Assembly: GCA_964035575.1 (NCBI GenBank) | Contig: OZ037897.1 | Location: 992,001-1,056,000 of the forward strand | DNA from: Rhynchopus sp. YZ270_cl-10 | Lineage: Eukaryota > Euglenozoa > Diplonemea > Diplonemida > Diplonemidae | Length of the DNA stretch: 64,000 nucleotides | Direction of reading: 5' to 3' | Shown: positions 39,532 through 52,083 of the stretch, in pieces | Numbering within the stretch: position 1 is the first letter of the stretch | Layout of the letters: each line of letters begins with the position of its first letter | Position numbers and translations under genes: made by a program | The notes under the pieces: model-generated | Seen by the model: the letters and a program-made list of their open reading frames with translations, nothing else | What the model was told of the DNA's origin: nothing | Databases searched by the model: none

Positions 39532-42505
39532 ATGGCCGACATGGAAGCACGTGTGCAGCGCAGTCTGCAGGAGGTGAAGAAGGTGTTGGACGCAACACGG
39601 AACCCCCAGCTGGCAACAGAGGTGCACCACGAGTACACGGACAAGTTCCTGCTGGCGGAGTTTGTGACGGGTGCGGCATGTGCGGGGCAGCTGCTGTGTC
39701 TGGAGGCATTGGGGCTGACGGCAGAGGGGCTTGCGAAGCTTGCGGAGGTGGGGCGGAAGCGGACAGTGACGTTGAGTCTGCGGAGTGTGGAGACGTGTGC
39801 GTTTGAGAAGAAGACCACGCGTGAGGTGGAGGACGCCACGAAGCATGTGACGGAGGTGGCTGGGCTGACGGGGACAACGAAGATCACAGACAAGGTGGTG
39901 CGGACGGTGACGGAGTACTTCTGGAATGTGGGTGTGTCGTACGAGCTGTTTGCGTATGCAGGGAACGACAAGGACGGTGCAGACCGTGTGGTGCTGTGCA
40001 GTGGCGAACGCAAGACGCAGATCAAGACACTGTGCGAGGACACACCACGACCAAAGCGCCACGTGCACGAAGGGATGGAGACAGACCTGTCGTGGCTGGT
40101 GAAGCACGTGGAGCTGGAGGGACTGCGTGTGGGGTTCCAGGTGGACCGCCTGGCGAAGAAGTGCCACACACCACGTCGGAACGCGGATGTGGAGGAGGCG
40201 CTGCAGTGCTTGGGTGCTGTGGGGCAGTTTGGGACGCGAGTGGCAACGTACTTCCAGGGACGTGTGTTTGCGGTTGAGCAGGACCACGGGCTGGACACAG
40301 CGTCGCTGAACGCGGTTGACGTGTTTGTGCCTGTGCTGCCGCTGCTGGAGGTGCGGGAGCACGGTGCTGAGACTGGGGCAGTGGTGCAGGTGTCTGACCT
40401 GGTGAAGGTGTCGTCGCCGGATGTGCCTGCGAACGGGACTGTGATGCTTGCAGGAGACATGAACGCGCTGCTGGGTGGTGAGCGGAAGAGCCTGGAGGAG
40501 CGTCTGGCGCGGATGGGGACGACACTTGGCAGGGGGAAGGGACTGATCACACCTGCTGAGGGTCGTGTGGTGGTTGTGGGGAAGCACATGAGTGAGGTGG
40601 CTGTGGCACACAGGCAGGCAGTGGACTTCATTGAGCACATGCTGCGGAAGCAGCTGGTGCAGGCGATTGGGAAGGAGGTGTCGAGTGCAGACTTCACGGC
40701 GTACATGCAGTTCCACATGCGGAAGGTGATGCACGAGGCGTACACACCACGTCTGTTCAGCCACGCTGTGCGGCGTGGGGAGCACAACCCCGAGGGTGTT
40801 GTGGCACTTGAGCAGGAGGTGGGTGGGGACATGGCGGAGCCTGTGGTGACTGTGGGGCGGGAGCTTGCGGCTGCAGAGGTGGTGCCGATGCGGTTTGCGT
40901 TGAACGCGTCGTCGGACGTGCACTTTGGTGGGACGCGGCACGTGCACTCGTATGTGTGCCACAGGTTCTCGACAGAAGCAATGCCGCGTCTGTCGCTTGT
41001 GGGACGTGCACGCCAGTTCAGCGGGTTTGTGATGATGGTGGGTGCGATTGGCGGTGCAGACCTGTTCCTTCCGCAGCACGCGATGATTGTGCAGAACAAG
41101 GACGACCTGAAGCTGCCACTGCTGTTGGAGGAGATCCCGACACCGAAGGAGTTCAAGGACGCGATTGAGTCGCTGTCGCCCGAGCAGCAGCGCTTTGCAA
41201 AGGCGTACCGTGCGATGCAGCTTGAGGCCACGCTCTTCGGTGTGTGTGTTGTGCAGATCAAGCCGCAGCTGGAGCGTGTGTTGAACCTCCCACCCGACAG
41301 CCTGACGAAGGAGATCCGTCTCACACAGGACCTGCTGGAGCTGTTCCTCGAGTTCCAGATCCCAAGCGACCTTGTGTCGTACCAGTGCGACTCGTTTGAG
41401 GACGAGGCTGATGTGGCTGCGTCTGTCAAGGTCGAGGCTGTGCGCACACACGTTGCTGCCATGCGTGAGATGGTCCAGAAGGTCAAGGACGACGAGCTGG
41501 CTGAGGCACAGCAGAAGCGTGAGATGGCGAAGGCGAGGCTTGCGGCGGAGCGTGCTGAGGCACTTGCAGCGGCACAGCACGAGGCTGAGATGAGGCAACA
41601 TAACCTTATGAGGGAGGAGGAGGAGTGCTGCATGCTGGCTATGGAGCAGGAGGCTTGCTACGCAGCACCTCTGAAGCGTGCCGTCATGATGGACTGCGCT
41701 GTACTCGAAAGATGCGTTGAGATTGCCGACGTGCAGCCCTGTTCTGCAGTGGAGTCGCAGACACCTGCCCAGCAGGAATCACAGCAGAACGTGGCACCGA
41801 AGGAAGAGTCAGCTGGCGCACCCGTCGGTGTGTACGACATCAGCGCACTGCCGCAAGTGCTGGAGAAGCGTTACGAGGCACTGGACGAGGAGAGCTGCCT
41901 GCGGCCAACGATCCTGAAGACGCAGGGAGCATGGCGGAAGCGCTTCCAGAAGACGCTTCTGAGCAAGGAGGAGACAACGACGCTGGCGAAGGACGCACAG
42001 AAGAAGGAGAAGGATCGTGCGTTCGACCTGCTGGACGCACTGACACGTTCGGGTGCACTTTCTGTTGAGGACGCTGCGCTGCACGTGGTGGTGGCAGCAA
42101 CACACTGCTTCGACAAGACACTGATGGACACACTTGTGCAGGACAACGTGAACCCGATTGAGAAGGTGGAGCGGTCTGCACTGATTGCGGCGTCTGCTGT
42201 GCACAACCTGGCAGTGGCGAGCCTGCTCCGCGGCGACAACGCGGCACGTGTCAAGGAGCACTCCCCGAAGCTCTTCCTTGAGTGAGTCTGACGCCTTCTT
42301 CCTCACCCACTCCCTTACTCACTCCTTCCCACAGCCTTTTGACACCTCTATACTGTTCTGTGCACACAAGATACGTACAGGACATCCCCTTTTCACGTTT
42401 TTTTACGTTTTCATTTTCATTCTCTGTTGCCTTTGCATACCTGCACATGACACACTCTGCTCTAACCTGAGTGTGCACAGAAACGCTGCAGACATGCTCT
42501 ATTGA
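39532..42505 (+). CDS. Array paralogue 2: 924 aa, divergent coiled/Cys linker
   Basis: Exons 39532-42281 and 42481-42505. The N-terminal body is almost identical to copy 1. The 99-residue linker (668-766) is completely different: it continues the coiled coil (ARLAAERAEALAAAQHEAEM) and then becomes Cys/Met/Glu-rich (EEECCMLAMEQEACY, DCAVLERCVEIADVQPCS), with no polyproline. It has exactly the same length as the copy 1 linker. The junctions are sharp: identity resumes at VYDISALPQ. The small exon reads ENAADMLY, one residue different from the others. The coiled-coil linker extends the upstream helix smoothly, so it may be the ancestral form and the Pro-rich ones replacements, but that is inference. 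Confidence 0.85.
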
Positions 42506-44058
42506 TTTGGTGCGAAAAAAATATAAAATTTTGTTCTATTTTTTTGAGCGAAACCTGCAAAAGCTTTTACTCCTCCTGAACGGAAAGTAAACTCGCAGAT
42601 ACTATTACACCAATGCTAATAGTCGTGCAAGAAGCTCATGTGAGTGCATATAGAGACTGCAGACTGCCGAGTAGTCACTGTACGTGCTCGACTTTTTCAA
42701 AACACGCTTTTTTTGTTGCACACGAAGTATTTTCGGAAACTGACAATATTTTAATAACTCGTTGATGTATCGGTATGATTTGTCTATTTCTAATGCTTCA
42801 CCTCATTCCTTACCATGAGCGTCCCTCAGGCAATGAGTCTACGTACCTAAGCTCAACGAAGAAACTTAATGCAATTTCGTTACCGAATAAAGGTGACTCC
42901 GAGTTTCTCTACGAATAGGGGCTTTTGATCCACAGCACTTTTTTAAAGACACTTTGCTGACCCTGGCCAGCAAAGAAAGAAAGCCATACCGAAAGACCAC
43001 CATTTTCCCACCATCCCTCCCTCGACATAGTGTAGCGCATTATCGTGTCTATGCTATTATAAGCAAGCTTTAGAGAAAAAAAAAATATAGGAAAAGAAAC
43101 ACTAAAAAAGAGCTGCATGTAAGGAAAATCCTTCACTCTACACTACCAACGTATTTATTATTTTACACATAAACATATCCAAGGGAAAAGAGAACAGAAC
43201 CGTGACCAGACACCCCACTAGGAACAAGCTCTGCACACACCAGCTCTCAGTGTGTAGCGTGCACGCTAACCTTTGTTCCTGTGTCCACCCTCCTCCCTCC
43301 CCCCTGGGTTCACTCTGCGTCCCTTCCCTGTTATGTGGGGTGCTGCTACATGGGTCAGTCGGGGGGTATCTGTATTTAATAGTAACTATTTCTTTTTGTG
43401 TGGCGTCCATCAGTGAGGCGTCGCTATTTCCATTTTTTGTGGTAAAGATGTTGTGTGCAGGGGAAGTGCAGCTTACAATTTTACATTTTCTGTTCTTTTT
43501 TTGTTTTAAAGAAGACCTTTGAACCAACAACCACATCGTTTTTCACCTCAAATGGAAGAATAAAACGAAAAGAGCCTTGCTCTTAGTTTCCTCTCAATGC
43601 GTTCTCCTTTGTTTCTTTTTACTGGGAGGATTTTTGTTTTGTTGCAGTGTTATGCGAAGCTTTTTGATAATGGGTTTGGGTGATGATATATGATGTCTGT
43701 GTCCATGAGGCACGTGCATCGTGAGTTGTGCTTTTCTTTTTTGCAGGTGGCAACACTAAACACAAATGGCTGTTTTTGGTCTTTAACAACTTCACATGTG
43801 ATGTGTATGCACGAGAGGCATATTCATCTTGCAAGTGTTCTTTATATATTTTTGAACGTTTCTGCCACCACCTCTTTGTGGCAGTAGTATTGCGTCGTGG
43901 CTGGCAAGCTGTGTAGTTCTTCTGTTGCGATGCCTAACAAAGTGCACCCACACATCCCCATACTTTTATTCAGATTCTACTCTCTTCGTACGTCACCTCA
44001 CTCACACTACAGACCACTAACAACACAAAACTACTAACACAACCGAAGAGACAAGACA
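42506..44058. other. Spacer between paralogues 2 and 3
   Basis: No gene. Unlike the spacers after copies 1 and 3, most of this one is unrelated to the duplication unit. It has a dispersed hairpin at 43801. From about 43855 to 44002 it matches the region upstream of copy 4 almost exactly, including CTGCCAC/GTGGCAG (about 43862-43884), a perfect 7-bp stem, and then the 56-base leader. Confidence 0.55.
43801..43846 (+). repeat. Dispersed hairpin, TATGC/GCATA stem, ACGAGAG loop
   Basis: TATGC 43806-43810, ACGAGAG, GCATA 43818-43822, then TTCATCTTGCAAG and TTCTTT. It has the same loop as the CTAAGC type with a different perfect stem. Confidence 0.65.
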
Positions 44059-47026
44059 ATGGCCGACATGGAAGCACGTGTGCAGCGCAGTCTGCAGGAG
44101 GTGAAGAAGGTGTTGGACGCAACACGGAACCCCCAGCTGGCAACAGAGGTGCACCACGAGTACACGGACAAGTTCCTGCTGGCGGAGTTTGTGACGGGTG
44201 CGGCGTGTGCGGGGCAGCTGCTGTGTCTGGAGGCATTGGGGCTGACGGCAGAGGGGCTTGCGAAGCTTGCGGAGGTGGGGCGGAAGCGGACAGTGACGTT
44301 GAGTCTGCGGAGTGTGGAGACGTGTGCGTTTGAGAAGAAGACCACGCGTGAGGTGGAGGACGCCACGAAGCATGTGACAGAGGTGGCAGGTCGACTCGGG
44401 ACAACGAAGATCACAGACAAGGTGGTGCGGACGGTGACGGAGTACTTCTGGAATGTGGGTGTGTCGTACGAGCTGTTTGCGTATGCAGGGAACGACAAGG
44501 ACGGTGCAGACCGTGTGGTGCTGTGCAGTGGTGAACGCAAGACGCAGATCAAGACACTGTGCGAGGACACACCACGACCAAAGCGCCACGTGCACGAGGG
44601 GATGGAGACAGACCTGTCGTGGCTGGTGAAGCACGTGGAGCTGGAGGGACTGCGTGTGGGGTTCCAGGTGGACCGCCTGGCGAAGAAGTGCCACACACCA
44701 CGTCGGAACGCGGATGTGGAGGAGGCGCTGCAGTGCTTGGGTGCTGTGGGGCAGTTTGGGACGCGAGTGGCAACGTACTTCCAGGGACGTGTGTTTGCGG
44801 TTGAGCAGGACCACGGGCTGGACACAGCGTCGCTGAACGCGGGTGATGTGTTTGTGCCTGTGCTGCCGCTGCTGGAAGTGCGGGAGCACGGTGCTGAGAC
44901 TGGGGCAGTGGTGCAGGTGTCTGACCTGGTGAAGGTGTCGTCGCCGGACGTGCCTGCGAACGGGACTGTGATGCTTGCGGGAGACATGAACGCGCTGCTG
45001 GGTGGTGAGCGGAAGAGCCTGGAGGAGCGTCTGGCGCGGATGGGGACGACACTTGGCAGGGGGAAGGGACTGATCACACCTGCTGAGGGTCGTGTGGTGG
45101 TTGTGGGGAAGCACATGAGTGAGGTGGCTGTGGCACACAGGCAGGCAGTGGACTTCATTGAGCACATGCTGCGGAAGCAGCTGGTGCAGGCGATTGGGAA
45201 GGAGGTGTCGAGTGCAGACTTCACGGCGTACATGCAGTTCCACATGCGGAAGGTGATGCACGAGGCGTACACACCACGTCTGTTCAGCCACGCTGTGCGG
45301 CGTGGGGAGCACAACCCCGAGGGTGTTGTGGCACTTGAGCAGGAGGTGGGTGGGGACATGGCGGAGCCTGTGGTGACTGTGGGGCGGGAGCTTGCGGCTG
45401 CAGAGGTGGTGCCGATGCGGTTTGCGTTGAACGCGTCGTCGGACGTGCACTTTGGTGGGACGCGGCACGTGCACTCGTATGTGTGCCACAGGTTCTCGAC
45501 AGAAGCAATGCCGCGTCTGTCGCTTGTGGGACGTGCACGCCAGTTCAGCGGGTTTGTGATGATGGTGGGTGCGATTGGCGGTGCAGACCTGTTCCTTCCG
45601 CAGCACGCGATGATTGTGCAGAACAAGGACGACCTGAAGCTGCCACTGCTGTTGGAGGAGATCCCGACACCGAAGGAGTTCAAGGACGCGATTGAGTCGC
45701 TGTCGCCCGAGCAGCAGCGCTTTGCAAAGGCGTACCGTGCGATGCAGCTTGAGGCCACGCTCTTCGGTGTGTGTGTTGTGCAGATCAAGCCGCAGCTGGA
45801 GCGTGTGTTGAACCTCCCACCCGACAGCCTGACGAAGGAGATCCGTCTCACACAGGACCTGCTGGAGCTGTTCCTCGAGTTCCAGATCCCAAGCGACCTT
45901 GTGTCGTACCAGTGCGACTCGTTTGAGGACGAGGCTGATGTGGCTGCGTCTGTCAAGGTCGAGGCTGTGCGCACACACGTTGCTGCCATGCGTGAGATGG
46001 TCCAGAAGGTCAAGGACGACGAGCTGGCTGAGGCACAGCAGAAGCGTGAGATGGCGAAGGCATCACGTGAACCACCGCGACCACAACCACAAGTAACAAT
46101 GTTCACGGGCTCTCTCAAAAAGTGTGCGGCACCAATGTCGAGATGCGCTGCACCAGAACCTCTGATGTCCATGATCAGAGGGCGTGGAGCCCCACCAGGT
46201 GGACCACCGCCTCCACCAGGAGCACCAGCTCCAGCCGCAGCACATACACAAGCACCACCTGCGCCGTCTGCTGAGGTGCCAGCGACTGAGACTGCCAAGA
46301 AGCCCGACCAACCACAGCAGGTGGCAGAGAGCAACACAGCAGCAGACGGTGTGTACGACATCAGCGCACTGCCGCAAGTGCTGGAGAAGCGTTACGAGGC
46401 ACTGGACGAGGAGAGCTGCCTGCGGCCAACGATCCTGAAGACGCAGGGAGCATGGCGGAAGCGCTTCCAGAAGACGCTTCTGAGCAAGGAGGAGACAACG
46501 ACGCTGGCGAAGGACGCACAGAAGAAGGAAAAGGATCGTGCGTTCGACCTGCTGGACGCACTGACACGTTCGGGTGCACTTTCTGTTGAGGACGCTGCAC
46601 TGCACGTGGTGGTGGCAGCAACACACTGCTTCGACAAGACACTGATGGACACACTTGTGCAGGACAACGTGAACCCGATTGAGAAGGTGGAGCGGTCTGC
46701 ACTGATTGCGGCGTCTGCTGTGCACAACCTGGCAGTGGCGAGCCTGCTCCGCGGCGACAACGCTGCACGTGTCAAGGAGCACTCCCCGAAGCTCTTCCTT
46801 GAGTGAGTCTGACGCCTTCTTCCTCACCCACTCCCTTACTCACTCCTTCCCACAGCCTTTTGACACCTCTATCCTGTTCTGTGCACACAAGATACGTACA
46901 GGACATCCCCTTTTCACTTTTTTTTACGTTTTCGTTTTCATTCTCTGTTGCCTTTGCACACCTGCACATGACACACTCTGCTCTAACCTGAGTGTGCACA
47001 GAAACGTTGCAGACATGCTCTATTGA
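44059..47026 (+). CDS. Array paralogue 3: 922 aa, Pro-rich linker variant
   Basis: Exons 44059-46802 and 47002-47026. The body matches the others. In the N-terminal half it shares variants only with copy 4 (GRLGTTKI instead of GLTGTTKI near residue 112, NAGDVF instead of NAVDVF). Later it shares DNA variants with copies 2 and 4 against copy 1. The linker (668-764) has an FTGSLKKCAAPMSRCAAPE stretch that echoes YYGSLDMCAAPM in copy 1. A MSMIRGRGAPPGGPPPPP stretch follows, then the PAPSAEVPATE segment shared with copies 1 and 4. The Gly/Pro tracts resemble profilin- or SH3-binding linkers, though nothing here proves binding. Confidence 0.85.
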
Positions 47027-47946
47027 TTTTTGAGAATTGCATACATTTTTGATACTTATCTGTGGTGAGATGATATGTGTTTTTGTTCTATTTTTATTCG
47101 TTCAACGTGATTTTCTCTCCTTGCCTTTATGTTAGTTTGTGCAGAGTACAGATCTTGCTATCCATGTACCAGACGCACACTTCATAGTTTCAAACTTTTT
47201 CTGTTTCACTGCACTGAAGTCAATGAAAGAGTTCCAGCTGACCCATGTGGGTGATCTGCTTATGTACCAAAGCATTACAGTGCTGACGTTCATATCACTA
47301 ACGTTTTCTTTTTTTCCCGTGATTGTTTTTAAGTGTAAGAGTTACGAGAAGCTTTGGGGCCAGCGAAACCACCCCTTTTTGGAAGATGTGTGCTTTGTTT
47401 TGTTTTGTGGCACGCGTGATGCAATTATATTCATCTAAACACAGAAGTGTTTTTGCACAAATATGGTGGTATTTAGACAATTGTATAGAGTAGTGTCAGT
47501 GTAATGACAACGGGACACGAGAGACTGCAAATTGTTCTAATTTTTCAAAGGGGATGAGAAACTCTAGTTCATAAATATGCACACGTCTTTTTCTTTATTT
47601 TTTCAGGCAGCATTGGTTTGTTACTGAGTATATTAATCAGGGCAGCCGTGACAGGCACGTCGCCGAAGTGCCCCCCAGAGGTGTGAGTGAGAGTCACACT
47701 TGGTGTGGGGTGTTGGTTCTTATTCTCTGGTATTATATTTTTGAACGTTTCTGCCACCACCTCTTTGTGGCAGTAGTATTGCGTCGTGGCTGGCAAGCTG
47801 TGTAGTTCTTCTGTTGCGATGCCTAACAAAGTGCACCCACACATCCCCATACTTTTATTCAGATTCTACTCTCTTCGTACGTCACCCAATCACACTACAG
47901 ACCACTAACAACACAAAACTACTAACACAACCGAAGAGACAAGACA
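47027..47946. other. Spacer between paralogues 3 and 4
   Basis: No gene. It is a chimera of duplicated flanks. The left part equals the copy 1 downstream flank (small differences such as GTACCAGACGCAC for GTACGAGAAGCAC). The right part (about 47745-47890) equals the copy 3 upstream flank, including the CTGCCAC/GTGGCAG hairpin. Its 56-base leader starts at 47891. Confidence 0.6.
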
Positions 47947-50924
47947 ATGGCCGACATGGAAGCACGTGTGCAGCGCAGTCTGCAGGAGGTGAAGAAGGTG
48001 TTGGACGCAACACGGAACCCGCAGCTGGCAACAGAGGTGCACCACGAGTACACGGACAAGTTCCTGTTGGCAGAGTTTGTGACGGGTGCGGCGTGTGCGG
48101 GGCAGCTGCTGTGTCTGGAAGCATTGGGGCTGACGGCAGAGGGGCTTGCGAAGCTTGCGGAGGTGGGGCGGAAGCGGACAGTGACGTTGAGTCTGCGGAG
48201 TGTGGAGACGTGTGCGTTTGAGAAGAAGACCACGCGTGAGGTGGAGGACGCCACGAAGCATGTGACAGAGGTGGCAGGTCGACTCGGGACAACGAAGATC
48301 ACAGACAAGGTGGTGCGGACGGTGACGGAGTACTTCTGGAATGTGGGTGTGTCGTACGAGCTGTTTGCGTATGCAGGGAACGACAAGGACGGTGCAGACC
48401 GTGTGGTGCTGTGCAGTGGTGAACGCAAGACGCAGATCAAGACACTGTGCGAGGACACACCACGACCAAAGCGCCACGTGCACGAGGGGATGGAGACAGA
48501 CCTGTCGTGGCTGGTGAAACACGTGGAGCTGGAGGGACTGCGTGTGGGGTTCCAGGTGGACCGCCTGGCGAAGAAGTGCCACACACCACGTCGGAACGCG
48601 GATGTGGAGGAGGCGCTGCAGTGCTTGGGTGCTGTGGGGCAGTTTGGGACGCGAGTGGCAACGTACTTCCAGGGACGTGTGTTTGCGGTTGAGCAGGACC
48701 ACGGGCTGGACACAGCGTCGCTGAACGCGGGTGATGTGTTTGTGCCTGTGCTGCCGCTGCTGGAAGTGCGGGAGCACGGTGCTGAGACTGGGGCAGTGGT
48801 GCAGGTGTCTGACCTGGTGAAGGTGTCGTCGCCGGACGTGCCTGCGAACGGGACTGTGATGCTTGCGGGAGACATGAACGCGCTGCTGGGTGGTGAGCGG
48901 AAGAGCCTGGAGGAGCGTCTGGCGCGGATGGGGACGACACTTGGCAGGGGGAAGGGACTGATCACACCTGCTGAGGGTCGTGTGGTGGTTGTGGGGAAGC
49001 ACATGAGTGAGGTGGCTGTGGCACACAGGCAGGCAGTGGACTTCATTGAGCACATGCTGCGGAAGCAGCTGGTGCAGGCGATTGGGAAGGAGGTGTCGAG
49101 TGCAGACTTCACGGCGTACATGCAGTTCCACATGCGGAAGGTGATGCACGAGGCGTACACACCACGTCTGTTCAGCCACGCTGTGCGGCGTGGGGAGCAC
49201 AACCCCGAGGGTGTTGTGGCACTTGAGCAGGAGGTGGGTGGGGACATGGCGGAGCCTGTGGTGACTGTGGGGCGGGAGCTTGCGGCTGCAGAGGTGGTGC
49301 CGATGCGGTTTGCGTTGAACGCGTCGTCGGACGTGCACTTTGGTGGGACGCGGCACGTGCACTCGTATGTGTGCCACAGGTTCTCGACAGAAGCAATGCC
49401 GCGTCTGTCGCTTGTGGGACGTGCACGCCAGTTCAGCGGGTTTGTGATGATGGTGGGTGCGATTGGCGGTGCAGACCTGTTCCTTCCGCAGCACGCGATG
49501 ATTGTGCAGAACAAGGACGACCTGAAGCTGCCACTGCTGTTGGAGGAGATCCCGACACCGAAGGAGTTCAAGGACGCGATTGAGTCGCTGTCGCCCGAGC
49601 AGCAGCGCTTTGCAAAGGCGTACCGTGCGATGCAGCTTGAGGCCACGCTCTTCGGTGTGTGTGTTGTGCAGATCAAGCCGCAGCTGGAGCGTGTGTTGAA
49701 CCTCCCACCCGACAGCCTGACGAAGGAGATCCGTCTCACACAGGACCTGCTGGAGCTGTTCCTCGAGTTCCAGATCCCAAGCGACCTTGTGTCGTACCAG
49801 TGCGACTCGTTTGAGGACGAGGCTGATGTGGCTGCGTCTGTCAAGGTCGAGGCTGTGCGCACACACGTTGCTGCCATGCGTGAGATGGTCCAGAAGGTCA
49901 AGGACGACGAGCTGGCTGAGGCAAAGCAGAAGCGTGAGATGGCGAAAGCATCACGTGGTCCACCACCACCACCAGAGGCGTTCGAGATGTGTGCACCGCA
50001 AATGCGAAGCTGCGGTGGCCCACCGCCGCCGCCTATGATGGCTATGAGTTACTGCTCAGCGCCAGCTCCATCTAGTGCACCTCCACCTGGTGGAGCTCCA
50101 CCACCGCCTCCAGCATCGGCACCAGCACCTGCGCCAGCACCAACGCCAGCACCACCTGCGCCGTCTGCTGAGGTGCCAGCGACTGAGCCTGCCAAGAAGC
50201 CCGACCAACCACAGCAGGTGGCAGAGAGCAACACAGCAGCAGACGGTGTGTACGACATCAGCGCACTGCCGCAAGTGCTGGAGAAGCGTTACGAGGCACT
50301 GGACGAGGAGAGCTGCCTGCGGCCAACGATCCTGAAGACGCAGGGAGCATGGCGGAAGCGCTTCCAGAAGACGCTTCTGAGCAAGGAGGAGACAACGACG
50401 CTGGCGAAGGACGCACAGAAGAAGGAGAAGGATCGTGCGTTCGACCTGCTGGACGCACTGACACGTTCGGGTGCGCTTTCTGTTGAGGACGCTGCACTGC
50501 ACGTGGTGGTGGCAGCAACACACTGCTTCGACAAGACACTGATGGACACACTTGTGCAGGACAACGTGAACCCGATTGAGAAGGTGGAGCGGTCTGCACT
50601 GATTGCGGCGTCTGCTGTGCACAACCTGGCAGTGGCGAGCCTGCTCCGCGGCGACAACGCTGCACGTGTCAAGGAGCACTCCCCGAAGCTCTTCCTTGAG
50701 TGAGTCTGACGCCTTCTTCCTCACCCACTCCCTTACTCACTCCTTCCCACAGCCTTTTGACACCTCTATCCTGTTCTGTGCACACAAGATACGTGCAGGA
50801 CATCCCCTTTTCACTTTTTTTTCACGTTTTCATTTTCATTCTCTGTTGCCTTTGCACACCTGCGCATGACGCACTCTGCTCTAACCTGAGTGTGCACAGA
50901 AACGTTGCAGACATGCTCTATTGA
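47947..50924 (+). CDS. Array paralogue 4: 925 aa, longest Pro/Ala linker
   Basis: Exons 47947-50699 and 50900-50924. The body is nearly identical to copy 3. The linker (668-767) is the most proline-rich: SRGPPPPPEAFEMCAPQM, CGGPPPPPMMAMSYC, then alternating Ala-Pro (PAPAPAPTPAPPAP). A short Cys/Met motif is again near its start. A lysine replaces glutamine just before the linker (EAKQKREMAKA versus EAQQKREMAKA). The downstream flank keeps only fragments of the duplication unit, so this is probably the last member of the array. Confidence 0.85.
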
Positions 50925-51551
50925 TTTTAAGAATATTGCGCATTTTTTATACTGTACTTCTTCGTTCAACGTGTTTCTCTCTCTTTACGATTATGTTGGT
51001 ATTTGCCTACGACAGGGGACTCTTTGACTGCACAAAGTCCCCGTAGACCCATGTGGGTGATCCGCTTATGTACCAAAGCATTACACTGCTGAGGTTCATA
51101 TCACCAACGTTTTTTTTCTTCCGTCTCTCCCTTGGTTTTCAGGTAGCTGAGTTACGAGAAGCTTTGGGACAGTGCAAACCCTCATTTTTTTTTCCCAACC
51201 TTCCTGTATACACGCGTCAGCAACCAATACAGGTAGTGTATTGAAATGATTCTGGGGGGGGGTAAGGGGTCTAATTTTAATTTCGTCGATTTTGAGAAAA
51301 ATTTTGGCCAAAAATGGGCCCCACGTATAAGGAACCGGGCTCATATTTCTCAAAATTTAAGTGGTCAAAAAATTGTCCAATTTTCCGAAATGACCCCACC
51401 GCTGCATGGGCGGAGCCCAAAAATGCAAATAAGCCACTTTTTGGTTTCATTGAAATGATGCGGCTGACACTGAGGAATTATGGCTTACGGCGTCCCATTG
51501 AGGGGGCGAACCCTTTTTAATTTTTTGTTCTCTTGAAATGTGTAATTTCAT

Positions 51552-51583
<32 letters not shown>

Positions 51584-51781
51584 TACTCAGGTAGCTACGT
51601 ATGTTTTCGCGAAAAAAATACGAACTGATCCTACAAGGGTTGAAGGAAGGTGTGTGGAAAACAATAATAACAAGAACAACTAATTGCTAAGAAAAAAAAT
51701 GGGGTGTGCTGTGGATAACTCCGCGCGATTTTCGAAACCACCATAGCATCCTGGCGATTTTCTGGAGGTGCTGATGTGACG

Positions 51782-52083
51782 ATGCCTGGTGCGATCGACG
51801 ACGTGTTGTCGTCTGTGCATTATGTGTTCCTTCCGCACTGCTCTGAGGACGACGATGCGTGGGAGCCTGTGGACGACTACGAGCTGGAACATGCCGAGGC
51901 CGCCCGAGCGAATGCTTATCGAGCATGCCGAGGCTACGTCCAATAACGCGATCGAGCAGATGGTGCTGGACGAAGAGGACAGCCCCACTGTTTAAAAGTT
52001 TCAGATGCAGGCATCCCAGTGGGTCCAGCGTACGAAGAGCGTTTTAGCATACCTGCAGAAGAGCAGAATGCTGGCGTGTTGTA
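51782..52083 (+). pseudogene. Decayed or fragmentary acidic coding segment
   Basis: An ATG at 51782 opens 54 codons of protein-like acidic sequence (DDVLSSVHYVFLPHCSEDDD, then AWEPVDDYELEHAEA). Protein-like sequence continues downstream in other frames (IEQMVLDEEDSPTV, then SDAGIPVGPAYEERF) up to about 52083. An EHAEA phrase is repeated 33 bases apart. It could be a remnant of a gene or an incompletely recognised multi-exon gene; I see no defensible splice sites. The family is unknown. Confidence 0.35.

Noticed and set aside
35346-50724. Long minus-strand frames (500-775 codons) opposite each array gene
   Set aside because: They recur because the four genes are near-identical and third-position G+C removes antisense stops. 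Composition (His/Arg/Gln- or Ser/Thr/Pro-rich) is typical of a shadow frame, and splice and leader evidence is all on +.
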